Shown here in pieces: positions 9,186-17,500 of a stretch of 17,500 nt of DNA. Both the position numbers and the translations under genes were made by a program. The notes below the pieces were generated by a model. The model was given only the letters and a program-made list of their open reading frames with translations, ran no database searches and was not told the origin of the DNA. This stretch comes from Halocaridina rubra (taxonomy: Eukaryota > Arthropoda > Malacostraca > Decapoda > Atyidae), in contig JAXCGZ010000109.1 in assembly GCA_037179515.1 (NCBI GenBank), positions 1-17,500 on the forward strand. Direction: 5' to 3'. The stretch's first letter is position 1. Each line of letters begins with the position of its first letter.

Positions 9186-9731
9186 TTACAAATTTAATTT
9201 TTCTGGTGGCTTAATAATTCTCTTTGATCTCCGTAATACTGGAGATGGTGATACAATCTGTTTATCATTCACACCACACCTTTCAGTTTCTGAGACTGTG
9301 TCTTCAGACTCAATACAATTACTATCAGGTTGAACTGAAACATCACACTTTTGTGAAGATACTTCAACATCATTAGTGGAACTAGAGGCATAGGAATAAT
9401 TACTTACATTCGAAGAACCTAAAGGCATTGGAGACTCTCTAGGTGTCTTAATACAAGTACCAGTAAATCTAGGCATAAGCTGATCATGATGCCTCTTCCA
9501 TGATATATTACCAAAATCATGAACTTGCACCAAATAATTTCTTACACCAAGCACTTCAATAATTTTACCTTCAATCCAAGACTCTCCCTTCCCAAAATTT
9601 TTAGCAAAAACTGCATCACCAACATTGTACATATTTGTTCCTTCAGAGAAAACTTTCTTTGACAATTTTTCCAGGTCTCTGTCTTTGTTAGGGGAACATT
9701 TTACAGATACTAAAGTTGTTTTAAAACCTGA
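9186..9731 (-). pseudogene. Integrase C-terminal fragment of the LTR element
   Basis: The minus-strand frame is open from about 9731 to the stop at 9186-9188 without a natural start codon. It encodes the C-terminal part of a Gypsy integrase: VGDAVFAKNFG (the small C-terminal DNA-binding fold), WIEGKIIEVLGVRNYLVQV, ISWKRHHDQLMPRF, then a low-complexity S/N/E-rich linker and a basic end, LRRSKRIIKPPEKLNL. The zinc-binding HHCC domain and the D,D35E catalytic core are missing, so it cannot integrate DNA. It lies just after the gag-protease stop, in another frame, where a pol of roughly 3 kb would be expected in a complete element. The junction lies near 9715-9735. It is a remnant left by internal deletion and is probably not translated. 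Confidence 0.85.
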
Positions 9732-11020
9732 ATGTGAGCTGTAATATCTGAAATGGGTTTATTAGGATTAACTTCATAATCATTCAACAATTCTACCACA
9801 GAACCATTGACTTTAGAAATTTTAGAAGAATCATTAATACCAGACAAATAAATACCCATTTTTGGCATCAAATCTTTGCCACATAAGTTAGAATTATGAT
9901 TCCCTACAACATAAAATGTCTGTTTCACTTGCAGAGAATTATAGTAAACATCCACTCCAACTTTACCCAAAACATTTATTTTGAGATCATCATAAGCATT
10001 TAACATATTATTACAATCTACAATGGACAATCCCAAATTATGAACCCAATCTTTAGTCAAGGTACTCACAGCAGCACCTGTTTCCACCTCAAAAGGTACA
10101 AACTTACCATTAACCAAAATATTCACTTCATCTTTACCAATAGCATTGACATTTTTTGCTGACAACAGTCTTTCTTCATCAGTATCACTGGAAACTGCTA
10201 CCTTGTCTACTGCTTTAACTTTAACCTTATGTTTTTTCTCAGACGCCTTATTAAAACTTTGTTTTACTGGCTTTGGCTTCACATTACCTTTGACATCTTT
10301 TGAAACCTTCCAACAAACTTGTTTTAAATGTCCTTTCTTACCACATAAATTACATGTTAAATTCTTAAAGCGACATTTTGCACTATCATGAGGGTAACCA
10401 CAGTGTTTACAAGAAACTGACTTACTCATGGGACCATTGGTTGGGGTTTTAACCTTTTGAACAACACCAGCCTTTTCAGAAACATAAGCTTGTTCAAAAT
10501 TCAAAACTCTCTCAACTATTTGGATAGAAGACATAACCTTCAAATTTAAATTTTCAGCAACCAGATTTGAAAAATAAACCTCATTTTCAAGAGCCATAAA
10601 CAACTGATCCCGCACACGAGAATCAAAGTTTCTACCAAAATCACAGTCTTTGGTTAGACACTTCAGGTCTGCATACAAATCTTTTAATGTCTCACCTCCT
10701 TTTTTCCTCCTTTGTTGAAGAGCCAATAAACTTCTATGATAACTAGGCTTTACATCATAATGTGCCTTAAGTAATTTGCATAAATCCTCATACGACTTAG
10801 TATGTGGTAAATCTGGGGCACAAATGTTTCCTAAAATAGCATAAACTTCAGTACCAATAGAAACCAGAAGTATTTTTTTTTTACTATTTGCCTCAGTTAT
10901 TTCCAAATTTAAAAAATTTGCTTCCAACAAACTTAACCACAATTCAAAAGAAATCTTTGAAGGATTAAAATGATCAATGTTCACTCTGCGGTTAGCCCTA
11001 TTTTCATTTTCTTGATGCAT
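9710..11020 (-). CDS. Gag-protease polyprotein of the LTR element (436 aa)
   Basis: A single open frame with a true ATG (11018-11020). Residues 1-185 form a helical capsid-like region (FELWLSLLEANFLNL, YEDLCKLLKAHY, then RRKKGGETLKDLYADLKCL, typical of retrotransposon gag). Residues 204-216 and 223-236 are two zinc knuckles (C204, C207, H211, C216; C223, C226, H231, C236). A lysine-rich linker (245-272) follows. Residues 300-390 form an aspartic protease (VNGKFVPFEVETGAAVSTL, then LCGKDLMPKMG). The catalytic Asp of the D-T/S-G motif is Glu (E313, codon at 10082-10084), so proteolysis is probably impaired. The frame ends in the protease-RT linker at the deletion junction. Expression would start in the 5' LTR at 11767. 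Confidence 0.88.
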   Translation of the reverse strand: MHQENENRANRRVNIDHFNPSKISFELWLSLLEANFLNLEITEANSKKKILLVSIGTEVYAILGNICAPDLPHTKSYEDLCKLLKAHYDVKPSYHRSLLALQQRRKKGGETLKDLYADLKCLTKDCDFGRNFDSRVRDQLFMALENEVYFSNLVAENLNLKVMSSIQIVERVLNFEQAYVSEKAGVVQKVKTPTNGPMSKSVSCKHCGYPHDSAKCRFKNLTCNLCGKKGHLKQVCWKVSKDVKGNVKPKPVKQSFNKASEKKHKVKVKAVDKVAVSSDTDEERLLSAKNVNAIGKDEVNILVNGKFVPFEVETGAAVSTLTKDWVHNLGLSIVDCNNMLNAYDDLKINVLGKVGVDVYYNSLQVKQTFYVVGNHNSNLCGKDLMPKMGIYLSGINDSSKISKVNGSVVELLNDYEVNPNKPISDITAHIQVLKQL

Positions 11021-11576
11021 GATTATAGGCTAAGTCACTGGGTGAACTGGTAATAATCTCAAAATACACAACATGCAATCATGGCACAGACAGAATAGGC
11101 TAAATATTATAGCACTGACAACATAAGCAAAACATCATAGAACTAGGCTAGGCCTATATGCAATTTATTTTACTCCACTCCTCAAAGCACTGGGGTTAAG
11201 CACCATATGCTTACGGTAGGCTATGATCAATCAAGGCTACCGTCCACAAAACACTGGAAACAAGGTTACCGATAAACACAATTGGCCTACCATAGGCTAT
11301 CATCAATCTAGGGTACACCTTGGAAAATAATCACTATAGCTTTCCAATCTTGAAAAAATTGTCAGCATTAGGCTTAAACAGTTATAATACGGCATCTATG
11401 AAGACTCCAATGCTAACTGCAAAACTTGATCAAAACAGCCTATGGAGGGTGGCCACGGGAACGAAAATCTCGGAAGTCAGAAGCTTACCCAATTTACCGG
11501 CTACCTCAAAACTGCAAAAACTTCACTTAAATACTGCAAACCAGAAGTTCCTTTTGCTACTGCATTGGTCCTTTGT
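11021..11576 (-). other. 5' leader of the LTR element
   Basis: These 556 bases between the primer-binding site and the gag ATG are non-coding. They contain two similar segments (11217-11241 and 11293-11317, both TAGGCTAT.ATCAATC.) about 76 bases apart, and several scattered AGGC/GCCT motifs. A packaging role would be usual for this position but is not shown by the sequence. Confidence 0.6.
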
Positions 11577-11588
11577 ACCTCGTCGCCA
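11577..11588 (-). promoter_or_regulatory. Primer-binding site matching the tRNA-Ser(GCU) 3' end
   Basis: Two bases after the 5' LTR, the minus strand reads TGGCGACGAGGT. This is complementary to CCA, the discriminator base and the acceptor stem of eukaryotic tRNA-Ser(GCU), whose 5' strand begins GACGAGG. The match covers 12 bases. Confidence 0.8.
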
Positions 11589-11590
11589 TT

Positions 11591-11767
11591 TGTTCCATAC
11601 TATGATTAGATGGGTGATGATAATTCAATAATAATCATGAGAAAAAGTGGAGGTTTTATTACTCAAACTTAGATGTCCGACATGGCGTGTTCTACTCAGC
11701 GAAAACAACAAAACAATAGCGCAATGCAAAGCGCACGAATTAATCAGCTCAAAAGTTATACATAACA
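11591..11767 (-). repeat. 5' LTR (177 bp)
   Basis: Partner of 8898-9074, with three transitions between them. On the minus strand it begins TGTTATGT at 11767 and ends GGAACA at 11591. Promoter activity is expected from position; an AATAAA lies on the minus strand at the site equivalent to that in the other copy. Confidence 0.95.
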
Positions 11768-11772
11768 CTTTG
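11768..11772. repeat. Target site duplication of the LTR element, right copy
   Basis: CTTTG, identical to 8893-8897. Confidence 0.9.
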
Positions 11773-11856
11773 TTTATCCTTGTCTGCTTTTCAGGTACAA
11801 AACGTTTTGCGAAGTAGAAGTGTCTACTTTGAGAATTACAAAGCCGCAAACTTCAT

Positions 11857-11876
11857 TGGGGTCGCTGTAGACCCCA
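11857..11876. repeat. Perfect hairpin inside the candidate piggyBac-like element
   Basis: TGGGGTC, loop GCTGTA, GACCCCA. A related GGGGTC/CCCCCC arrangement lies in the left end at 8812-8829. Such G/C-rich subterminal palindromes would suit transposase binding, but the role is inferred. Confidence 0.7.
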
Positions 11877-12237
11877 CCTGGTAATCCGTGTTACTTGGAT
11901 TTTCTTCACAAAAGTTCATATATTCAATAATTGTGACCTAGGGTACTATAACTGCTAGAATATTCAACTTATCATGTTTTGAAAAGCATATAGAAAACAA
12001 TGACATAAATTCAATCTGTAGGTAGTTTCAACACTTAGATATGAAAAATATGAAAATTTTTGAGTAAATTAATAAGATATAGATTAAAGCAAATAAAGAA
12101 AACGGAAAAAGTAAATATAATTTGTTGGTTGACTTCATGCTTTATGGAAAAATAACATATGCAAATAACAAAATAGTTTAGACTTTATTGATATGAAAAA
12201 TATCCGAGTCACAAATTATCACCTGGCGTGCGAAGGG

Positions 12238-12791
12238 TTACATAGGCTTTATCCATGCCACCATATTTCCACTAATGCTTGCCATTATTTACAGCTTTTG
12301 AATAAAGCTCCAAGTGGGACAGTATCAAATTGCATCAGAATACTTGAAAAATATGCAAACTGTCCAGCCCTCTCTTTCTTTTAATATTAGGCTCTCCTCG
12401 TCATAAAATTCTGATAAGTTTGCAAGCGTAAATTCAATTTCTCAGAAGTAATGTTGTCTCGGTGACAAAAATTAGAGGACACAAAGTGAAGGGAATTTTT
12501 TCCTTAGTAGTTACTCCATAACTGAAAACCATTCTAGTCAATAAAACCAGCTAAGAGATTACATCTACGTCTTTCCTTACTATTTTGAAGAAAGATGCCA
12601 CTTTCACTCATTTGAAACATCTTGGAAACTTCTCATATCTCAAATATGATGCATAGCAAGATTTATAATCGCATAATAGATTCCCTAAGGACATGATTGG
12701 ATACATCGTTAGGCCCCAGCACCTTTATATGTGAATAGCCGATGTATTCTAATACTGATGATCTCTCGTCTCTGGAACATAAACGGGTGGA

Positions 12792-12795
<4 letters not shown>
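12238..12795. other. Unassigned AT-rich DNA; no gene seen
   Basis: A 63-codon + strand frame ending at 12384 straddles the element end near 12237 and shows no known domain. Nothing else is recognisable before the TA microsatellite. Confidence 0.5.

Positions 12796-12860
<65 letters not shown>
12795..12860. repeat. (TA)n microsatellite
   Basis: About 66 bases of pure TA repeat passing into TTTGTGTGTG. It is immediately followed by copy 2 of the 750-bp repeat. Confidence 0.97.
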
Positions 12861-12863
<3 letters not shown>

Positions 12864-13587
12864 GTGTGAAACACGGAGACTCTGATTTGAAATAGTTTAT
12901 ATCAATTAATATCATTGAAGTGCCGAAGAGCTTCCTAGATTTGGTATTTTATTAATAGGTTCATTTCTGTTTTTTATTCTTGCTCTCATTGAATCCATCT
13001 TAACAGAAAAAGAATTAATGTGATTTCTTCATTTCACCCGTTGAAGCCTTAGCCTAATAATTATTACCTAATGTACTCGTGTAAAGATTTTCAGTTATCA
13101 TATACTACATACTTATCAGATGATTTTCATGACCTATAATTAGAATTTTTCGAGGCATGTCCTATGTGCTTGATTTAATATGTTTGAGCATTATGGCATT
13201 AACTGCATAATAGGCATAAGTTACCAGGGGAGTTTCTCTTACGTTGGCATATGTGTGAAGCGAAATGAGATATTTATCTCTGTAGTTAAAATAAGAGAGT
13301 AAGACCAAATAATTGTATTTGTAAAAGCCACCGTACTATCATGATGCATTCACACTCCCTCTTTCGGAATTATTGGTTGAATTAATATGTATTTATTTCT
13401 CTTTATGAACTGATGAGCGTTGAAATATTAATAAATTCATATTTACATAAAATAAAACTGCCTCAGGATATGATAGGTTTAATCTCATACTAAAATGAAT
13501 ATCAAAGTACAGTTCACGCTTTAAATAAAGTTAGTGACAATCGTTTTCTCCTCTTGAATAGATTTTAATTGAACTGCAGCGAAAATG
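12861..13587 (+). repeat. Unidentified dispersed repeat, copy 2 (about 727 bp)
   Basis: Same landmarks and order as copy 1 at 6503-7276, in direct orientation about 6.4 kb away. The left edge is a TA/TG microsatellite; the right edge continues into unrelated sequence (TCAGTGACATTAGG) rather than a GA tract. No coding potential was found. Confidence 0.85.
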
Positions 13588-14289
13588 TCAGTGACATTAG
13601 GTGCGATTCAAGTTAGTCCTCGAGCCTCCCGTCATCAGTGGTAATCTTCTTCTAATTACATTGGCAAATTTTCCTAAGTTGCGATATTTATCGATTCAAA
13701 GGCAGATGAGTGAATAATACTACTGCGCATCCATTAAAAAGGAGTTTGCACCATTCAGAAAGGATATATTAATACAGTCGTATTACTTGGAAAGTGAAAA
13801 ATGTATGACGCTGTTTGCTAAGTGGAAGAGTGCTATGTAAAGAAATTTTATTCAAAGAAGAGATGTAATTCCATGTGTATGCAATACATTTTCAGAGCAT
13901 TTGAATAATGTCGATCACAAATGAAAAATCCTATGTTCTGCAACTGCTCGAATTATCATGAGAACAAAAAGATAATGGATTGGAAATTTCAATGATATCT
14001 TTATACATCTTCAGAATTTCAACATTTTCATGGATATGTTTAGAGAGGAATATGGCGAACAATAATAATAAGATCATAACAAATTTAATTCATAATATTT
14101 TTCTGTGGATTTTTTTGAGTGTAGCATAGGGGAAAGCAAGACAATTGCCTTCAACAGGCCCGAGCACAAAGAAACGTTTGAGACGAAGTAAAAGTAGAAA
14201 TTTAATAATATGGCATAAATAAGATAATGACACACAATATGATAAGGACAGGCTGAAGGAATTGTCGAAGTAAGGAAGACACAGATTTA
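13588..14289. other. Unassigned DNA; no gene seen
   Basis: No ORF or RNA gene was recognised. A segment near 14140-14175 (CAACAGGCCCGAGCACAAAG) resembles 14345-14367 (CATCGGGCCTGGGCATGAAG) in the 3' part of the neighbouring element, so an older related 3' end may be present. The similarity is too short to assert. Confidence 0.4.
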
Positions 14290-14476
14290 TTTTTTAAGGT
14301 TGTGACACCAGGACGGGCCAAAAATATATAACATAAAACTGTCCTCATCGGGCCTGGGCATGAAGAAAACATAAAATGAATCAGTGATGGGGAATGTTGT
14401 GACTTGTCAGATGTGAAGGGATAATAATGGCAGAAATAGGCCCTAAGATGACTATAGATCAGCTTAGTGAAGGAAA

Positions 14477-16265
14477 TTAGAGCATATGAATTATAGAAAA
14501 CAGAAGAAGGAAAAGATTTCCAGACTCTTCAGGTGATTGGGATGAAGCAGTTGCTTCACCAGCAATTAGTGAACTACAAATAAGTGCAGCTATGGAAGTT
14601 GTTATGATACAATAGAGAAAGTGATGGTAACTTACAGCGAATAAAGAAAAAATCTTTTTAGAAATAGGAGAAGGGTAACTGATGAGTCGGATTGCCATAG
14701 ATTCAACCCTAAATAGTAGATAAGTTTAAAAAACAAAAGCCCCAGACGCAAGAGCAGCATTCTAAGCAAGTAACTAAATCCAAGTAACTGAAATGTGGAA
14801 AACAATGAGCTAAACGAGACACAACCTCAAATTATTTAGATGCAGATTTAGAAACTTGAAATATTTGACTCCCCCAAGAAAAGCTAGAGGCTATCTGAAT
14901 TCATAATATGTAAATATAATAAAGAGGATACATGTTCTTAGCATTGAAGAAAATAGGGCTTTCAAAATTAGAAAATAAAAAGATAGCCAAAATCTGTGCT
15001 ATTGAGGCATTAAATTTAAATAAATTTCGGGTGCCCCATTCAGACACTCTCTATAAACGGAGTTGAGAGTTGAGGAAAGAGTGATACAAGACTGAATAAG
15101 AGTGGCAGCTGAAGCTTGTGAAGTGATGACCAATAAAAAATAGAGGATATAATCGCCTACAAAGGCGTGAAGAAGAGAAGAGGGTGAGGGCAGGAGACGA
15201 TCATTCATAAAGAGAAGGAAAAGAGTAGGTGAAAAAAAAGAGTCCAATGGGCCATAAATGATAACTAGAAAGGAGATAGATTCTGACCCGTCAACAACCA
15301 GGGATATAAAACAGAAAAAAATTAAAATCAGATAACAGAGAGAAGAGGTAAAGCCGTAATCAGGAACCTTGGTCAACATAGCCTTGTGCTACACTCTATA
15401 AAATGCCTTAGGAATATTGAGGGTGGCAACAAAGGTTTCCCCATTTTTTTTTTTCAGAAAAGATTACTATATACAGTATGAGTGAAGTTGGTCAGGAGAT
15501 CACGAGTGGATCTTGACTTATTAAGGCTGTACTAGTCATTAGATATAAGAGTTAGATTCAGGGTTTTTTTTTAAGAAATGAGAATTTTGGAAAGTTTTAA
15601 TTAATTTACCGATAGAAGATATGAGGGCAATAGATTGGTAGTTGGAAGGAATAAAGTGGTCACAATTCTTTATAACAGGCTGAAGAAGACGTGAATCCAA
15701 GATGAAGGATAGATACTGGTTGAGAAAATGAGGATACAAGACGGCATTGCACAGGAGATAGCTTATATCATACACCTTAAGGAAACTTCCAGGGATACCA
15801 TCGAGTCCAGATGCCTTGTTCTTTATAAAACGAATAATTCTATTGGCAATGAATGAAGATAGCATAAGGAAGGGATTAGGGTTAGAGAGGTGTAAAGTAC
15901 GAGGAACAGTTGCTCTGGAATCGCTTACAGAGGAGTTGCCAGAAATGAGAGGCAAAGAGAACGGCTTTGTCAGTGGGATATCAAGCTATAAAACCATCAG
16001 GATGAATGAGAGGAGGAAAGCTTGAGTTACAGAAGATTTGGAGAAGTTTTTGGCTAAGGAGCAGAGACATTAATCAGTGGGAAAGCAGTTAAGGTCATCA
16101 ACTCTCCTTCTTAAAAAGGAACCTATAAACCTTTGACGCTGAGTTGTGCAGTGATACTTAGCTGTAATATTAGCAAAGCGAGTTAAATCAGATGAAGAGG
16201 CTTGGCTCGACCTGTATGCACTATCCCTGAGCTGAATACCCATGCAGCAGAGATGGTCAAACTAA
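14477..16265 (-). pseudogene. Element 3 reverse transcriptase remnant
   Basis: This is not a continuous gene; homologous blocks occur in several frames. About 16265-16040 is a pre-RT linker (QLRDSAYRSSQASSSDL, SLAKNFSKSS). 15955-15539 encodes NKASGLDGIPGSFLK and SNYQSIALISSIGKLIKTF. 15380-15480 contains SRSTRDLLTNFTHT and motif A as LNIPKAFYRV, with the catalytic Asp replaced by Asn and a TAG (15389-15391) in place of the usual Trp. 15379-14999 holds VVDGSES, a damaged PQGSVLSP (PLDSFFSP), SPTLFLLFMND and the catalytic box as FVGD instead of F/YADD. 14698-14477 carries AIRLISYPSP, part of the post-RT region. Both catalytic centres are destroyed, so it is certainly inactive. Confidence 0.8.
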
Positions 16266-16399
16266 GGATTAGGAGGAAATAAAAATTTCATAAAGGAGGG
16301 AATGAACGCCTCCATTCCCGAGATTATGATCTTGGTAACTTTTAGGTAACTTTTAAAGATATATGATCATGGTTGAGGATTCAAAAACAAAATTCAACC

Positions 16400-16790
16400 C
16401 ATTTGTTATAAAGTTGCGCACATCATCACGGTGTTTGCCCTGAGTTGGGTGAAATTGATGGAGGGGGAGTGAAAATGGAAGGGATTAAGATCAGATAGTT
16501 GTCAGATTTCCCAAGAGGGGAAAGTACAGAATATGAATATGTAGAAGAATTAAAATTAAAAAAATTAGATCAAGAGTATTGGCTGCATGGCAGTAGCAAT
16601 TTGGAACACGATTAGGATGTTTGATAATCTGCTCCAGATCGTGAGTAACAGAGAAAGAAGCAATGACCCCACTTCCTCCCACATAAATGTGGAAAGAATG
16701 AAACCGATCACTATGGTTGACTTTGAAGGCCCTAATATAGAGAGCTTCGGTCTCTGGGTGAGTAAACAGCAAGAACTCATGGTAGGAGAA
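16400..16790 (-). pseudogene. Element 3 endonuclease remnant
   Basis: Minus-strand reading gives [29 protein letters not shown], which I cite by its key pieces [12 protein letters not shown] and HAANTLDL: the region between the GDFN and SDH motifs of a non-LTR endonuclease. One frame away, about 16490-16510 reads [12 protein letters not shown], a decayed PLGNSDH block with His replaced by Asn. The N-terminal endonuclease half is lost at the microsatellite; the long Tyr-Ile stretch fused in frame upstream is only repeat translation. Confidence 0.7.
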
Positions 16791-16796
16791 CACACA

Positions 16797-17425
<629 letters not shown>

Positions 17426-17500
17426 CGTTAAGTGAAGTAATAATTTAAAGCAATATGGAATATGTGAAATTTTTTGTAGTCAAGATAATATTAGCAATTG

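Larger units (their letters stand above)
8898..11767 (-). mobile_element. Gypsy-type (Mag-like) LTR retrotransposon, pol-deleted, 2870 bp
   Basis: All structural marks of an LTR retrotransposon in minus orientation are present: identical-length 177-bp LTRs starting TGTT and ending AACA, a CTTTG 5-bp target duplication, a primer-binding site beside the 5' LTR, a polypurine tract beside the 3' LTR, and gag-protease followed by an integrase C-terminus. The double zinc knuckle (CX2CX3HX4C plus CX2CX4HX4C) and the integrase tail suggest the Mag-like lineage of Gypsy/Metaviridae; the lineage is an inference. RT, RNase H and most of integrase are absent between about 9715 and 9735. The LTRs differ at 3 of 177 positions, so the insertion is recent. 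Confidence 0.92.
8797..12237. mobile_element. Candidate non-autonomous piggyBac-like DNA element, split by an LTR element
   Basis: The left end reads TTAA then CCCTTCGTATGTC (TTAA 8793-8796). The right end, on the opposite strand, reads CCCTTCGCACGCC beside TTAC (12238-12241). The 13-base terminal inverted repeats differ at three positions, all C/T. A TTAA target and ends starting CCC are known piggyBac features. Inside the left end is GGGGTCAAAAACCCCCC, and a perfect hairpin lies at 11857-11876. Removing the LTR insertion and one target duplication leaves about 566 bp without a transposase, so it would be a MITE-sized derivative. The assignment rests on short ends, and one TTAA copy is imperfect. 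Confidence 0.5.

Noticed and set aside
11320..11631. Plus-strand 103-codon frame
   Set aside because: It runs antisense through the leader, primer site and LTR of the LTR element and has no domain.
12193..12384. Plus-strand 63-codon frame as a small gene or host exon
   Set aside because: It crosses the inverted-repeat end at 12237 and shows no recognisable family or supporting signal.
6503..13587. The paired 750-bp repeats as LTRs of one 7-kb retrotransposon
   Set aside because: No shared target duplication, no primer site or polypurine tract at their edges, and no matching internal pol. The only LTR element between them has its own LTRs.

Overview
The window looks like repeat-dominated intergenic DNA from an arthropod, most likely a decapod crustacean. 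This rests on the nested non-LTR and LTR retrotransposons, the AT-rich background and the very long dinucleotide microsatellites; the taxon is an inference. No host gene, tRNA, rRNA or CRISPR array was recognised. Every coding stretch that can be identified belongs to a mobile element.

Layout. (1) About 1-5160, + strand: a nearly complete non-LTR retrotransposon of the CR1/L2 group. Its ORF1 is broken by two mutually compensating frameshifts (305-2038). Its ORF2 is intact (2025-4859, 944 aa, endonuclease plus reverse transcriptase) and is followed by a 3' UTR and a T-rich tail. (2) 5157-6455, - strand: a second, unrelated non-LTR element holding decayed ORF1 and the start of ORF2. It is cut off at the GDF endonuclease motif, exactly where element 1 ends. 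(3) 6503-7276 and 12861-13587: two direct copies of an unidentified non-coding repeat of about 750 bp, each preceded by a dinucleotide microsatellite. (4) GA and ATT microsatellites (7275-7343, 7660-7800) and unassigned AT-rich DNA. (5) 8797-12237: terminal inverted repeats beginning CCCTTCG beside TTAA/TTAC, probably a non-autonomous piggyBac-like element. It is split by a complete small LTR retrotransposon (8898-11767, - strand) with 177-bp LTRs, a 5-bp target duplication, a tRNA-Ser-type primer site, a polypurine tract, an intact gag-protease ORF, and nearly all of pol deleted. (6) 14290-16797, - strand: a heavily decayed third non-LTR retrotransposon, 5'-truncated at a CA/TA microsatellite. 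(7) 16797-17420: a microsatellite of about 620 bp, mostly (TA)n.

The items most worth following up are the LTR element, which keeps gag but has lost pol and whose LTRs differ at only 3 of 177 sites, and the unidentified 750-bp repeat family. No new enzymatic or defence system is visible.
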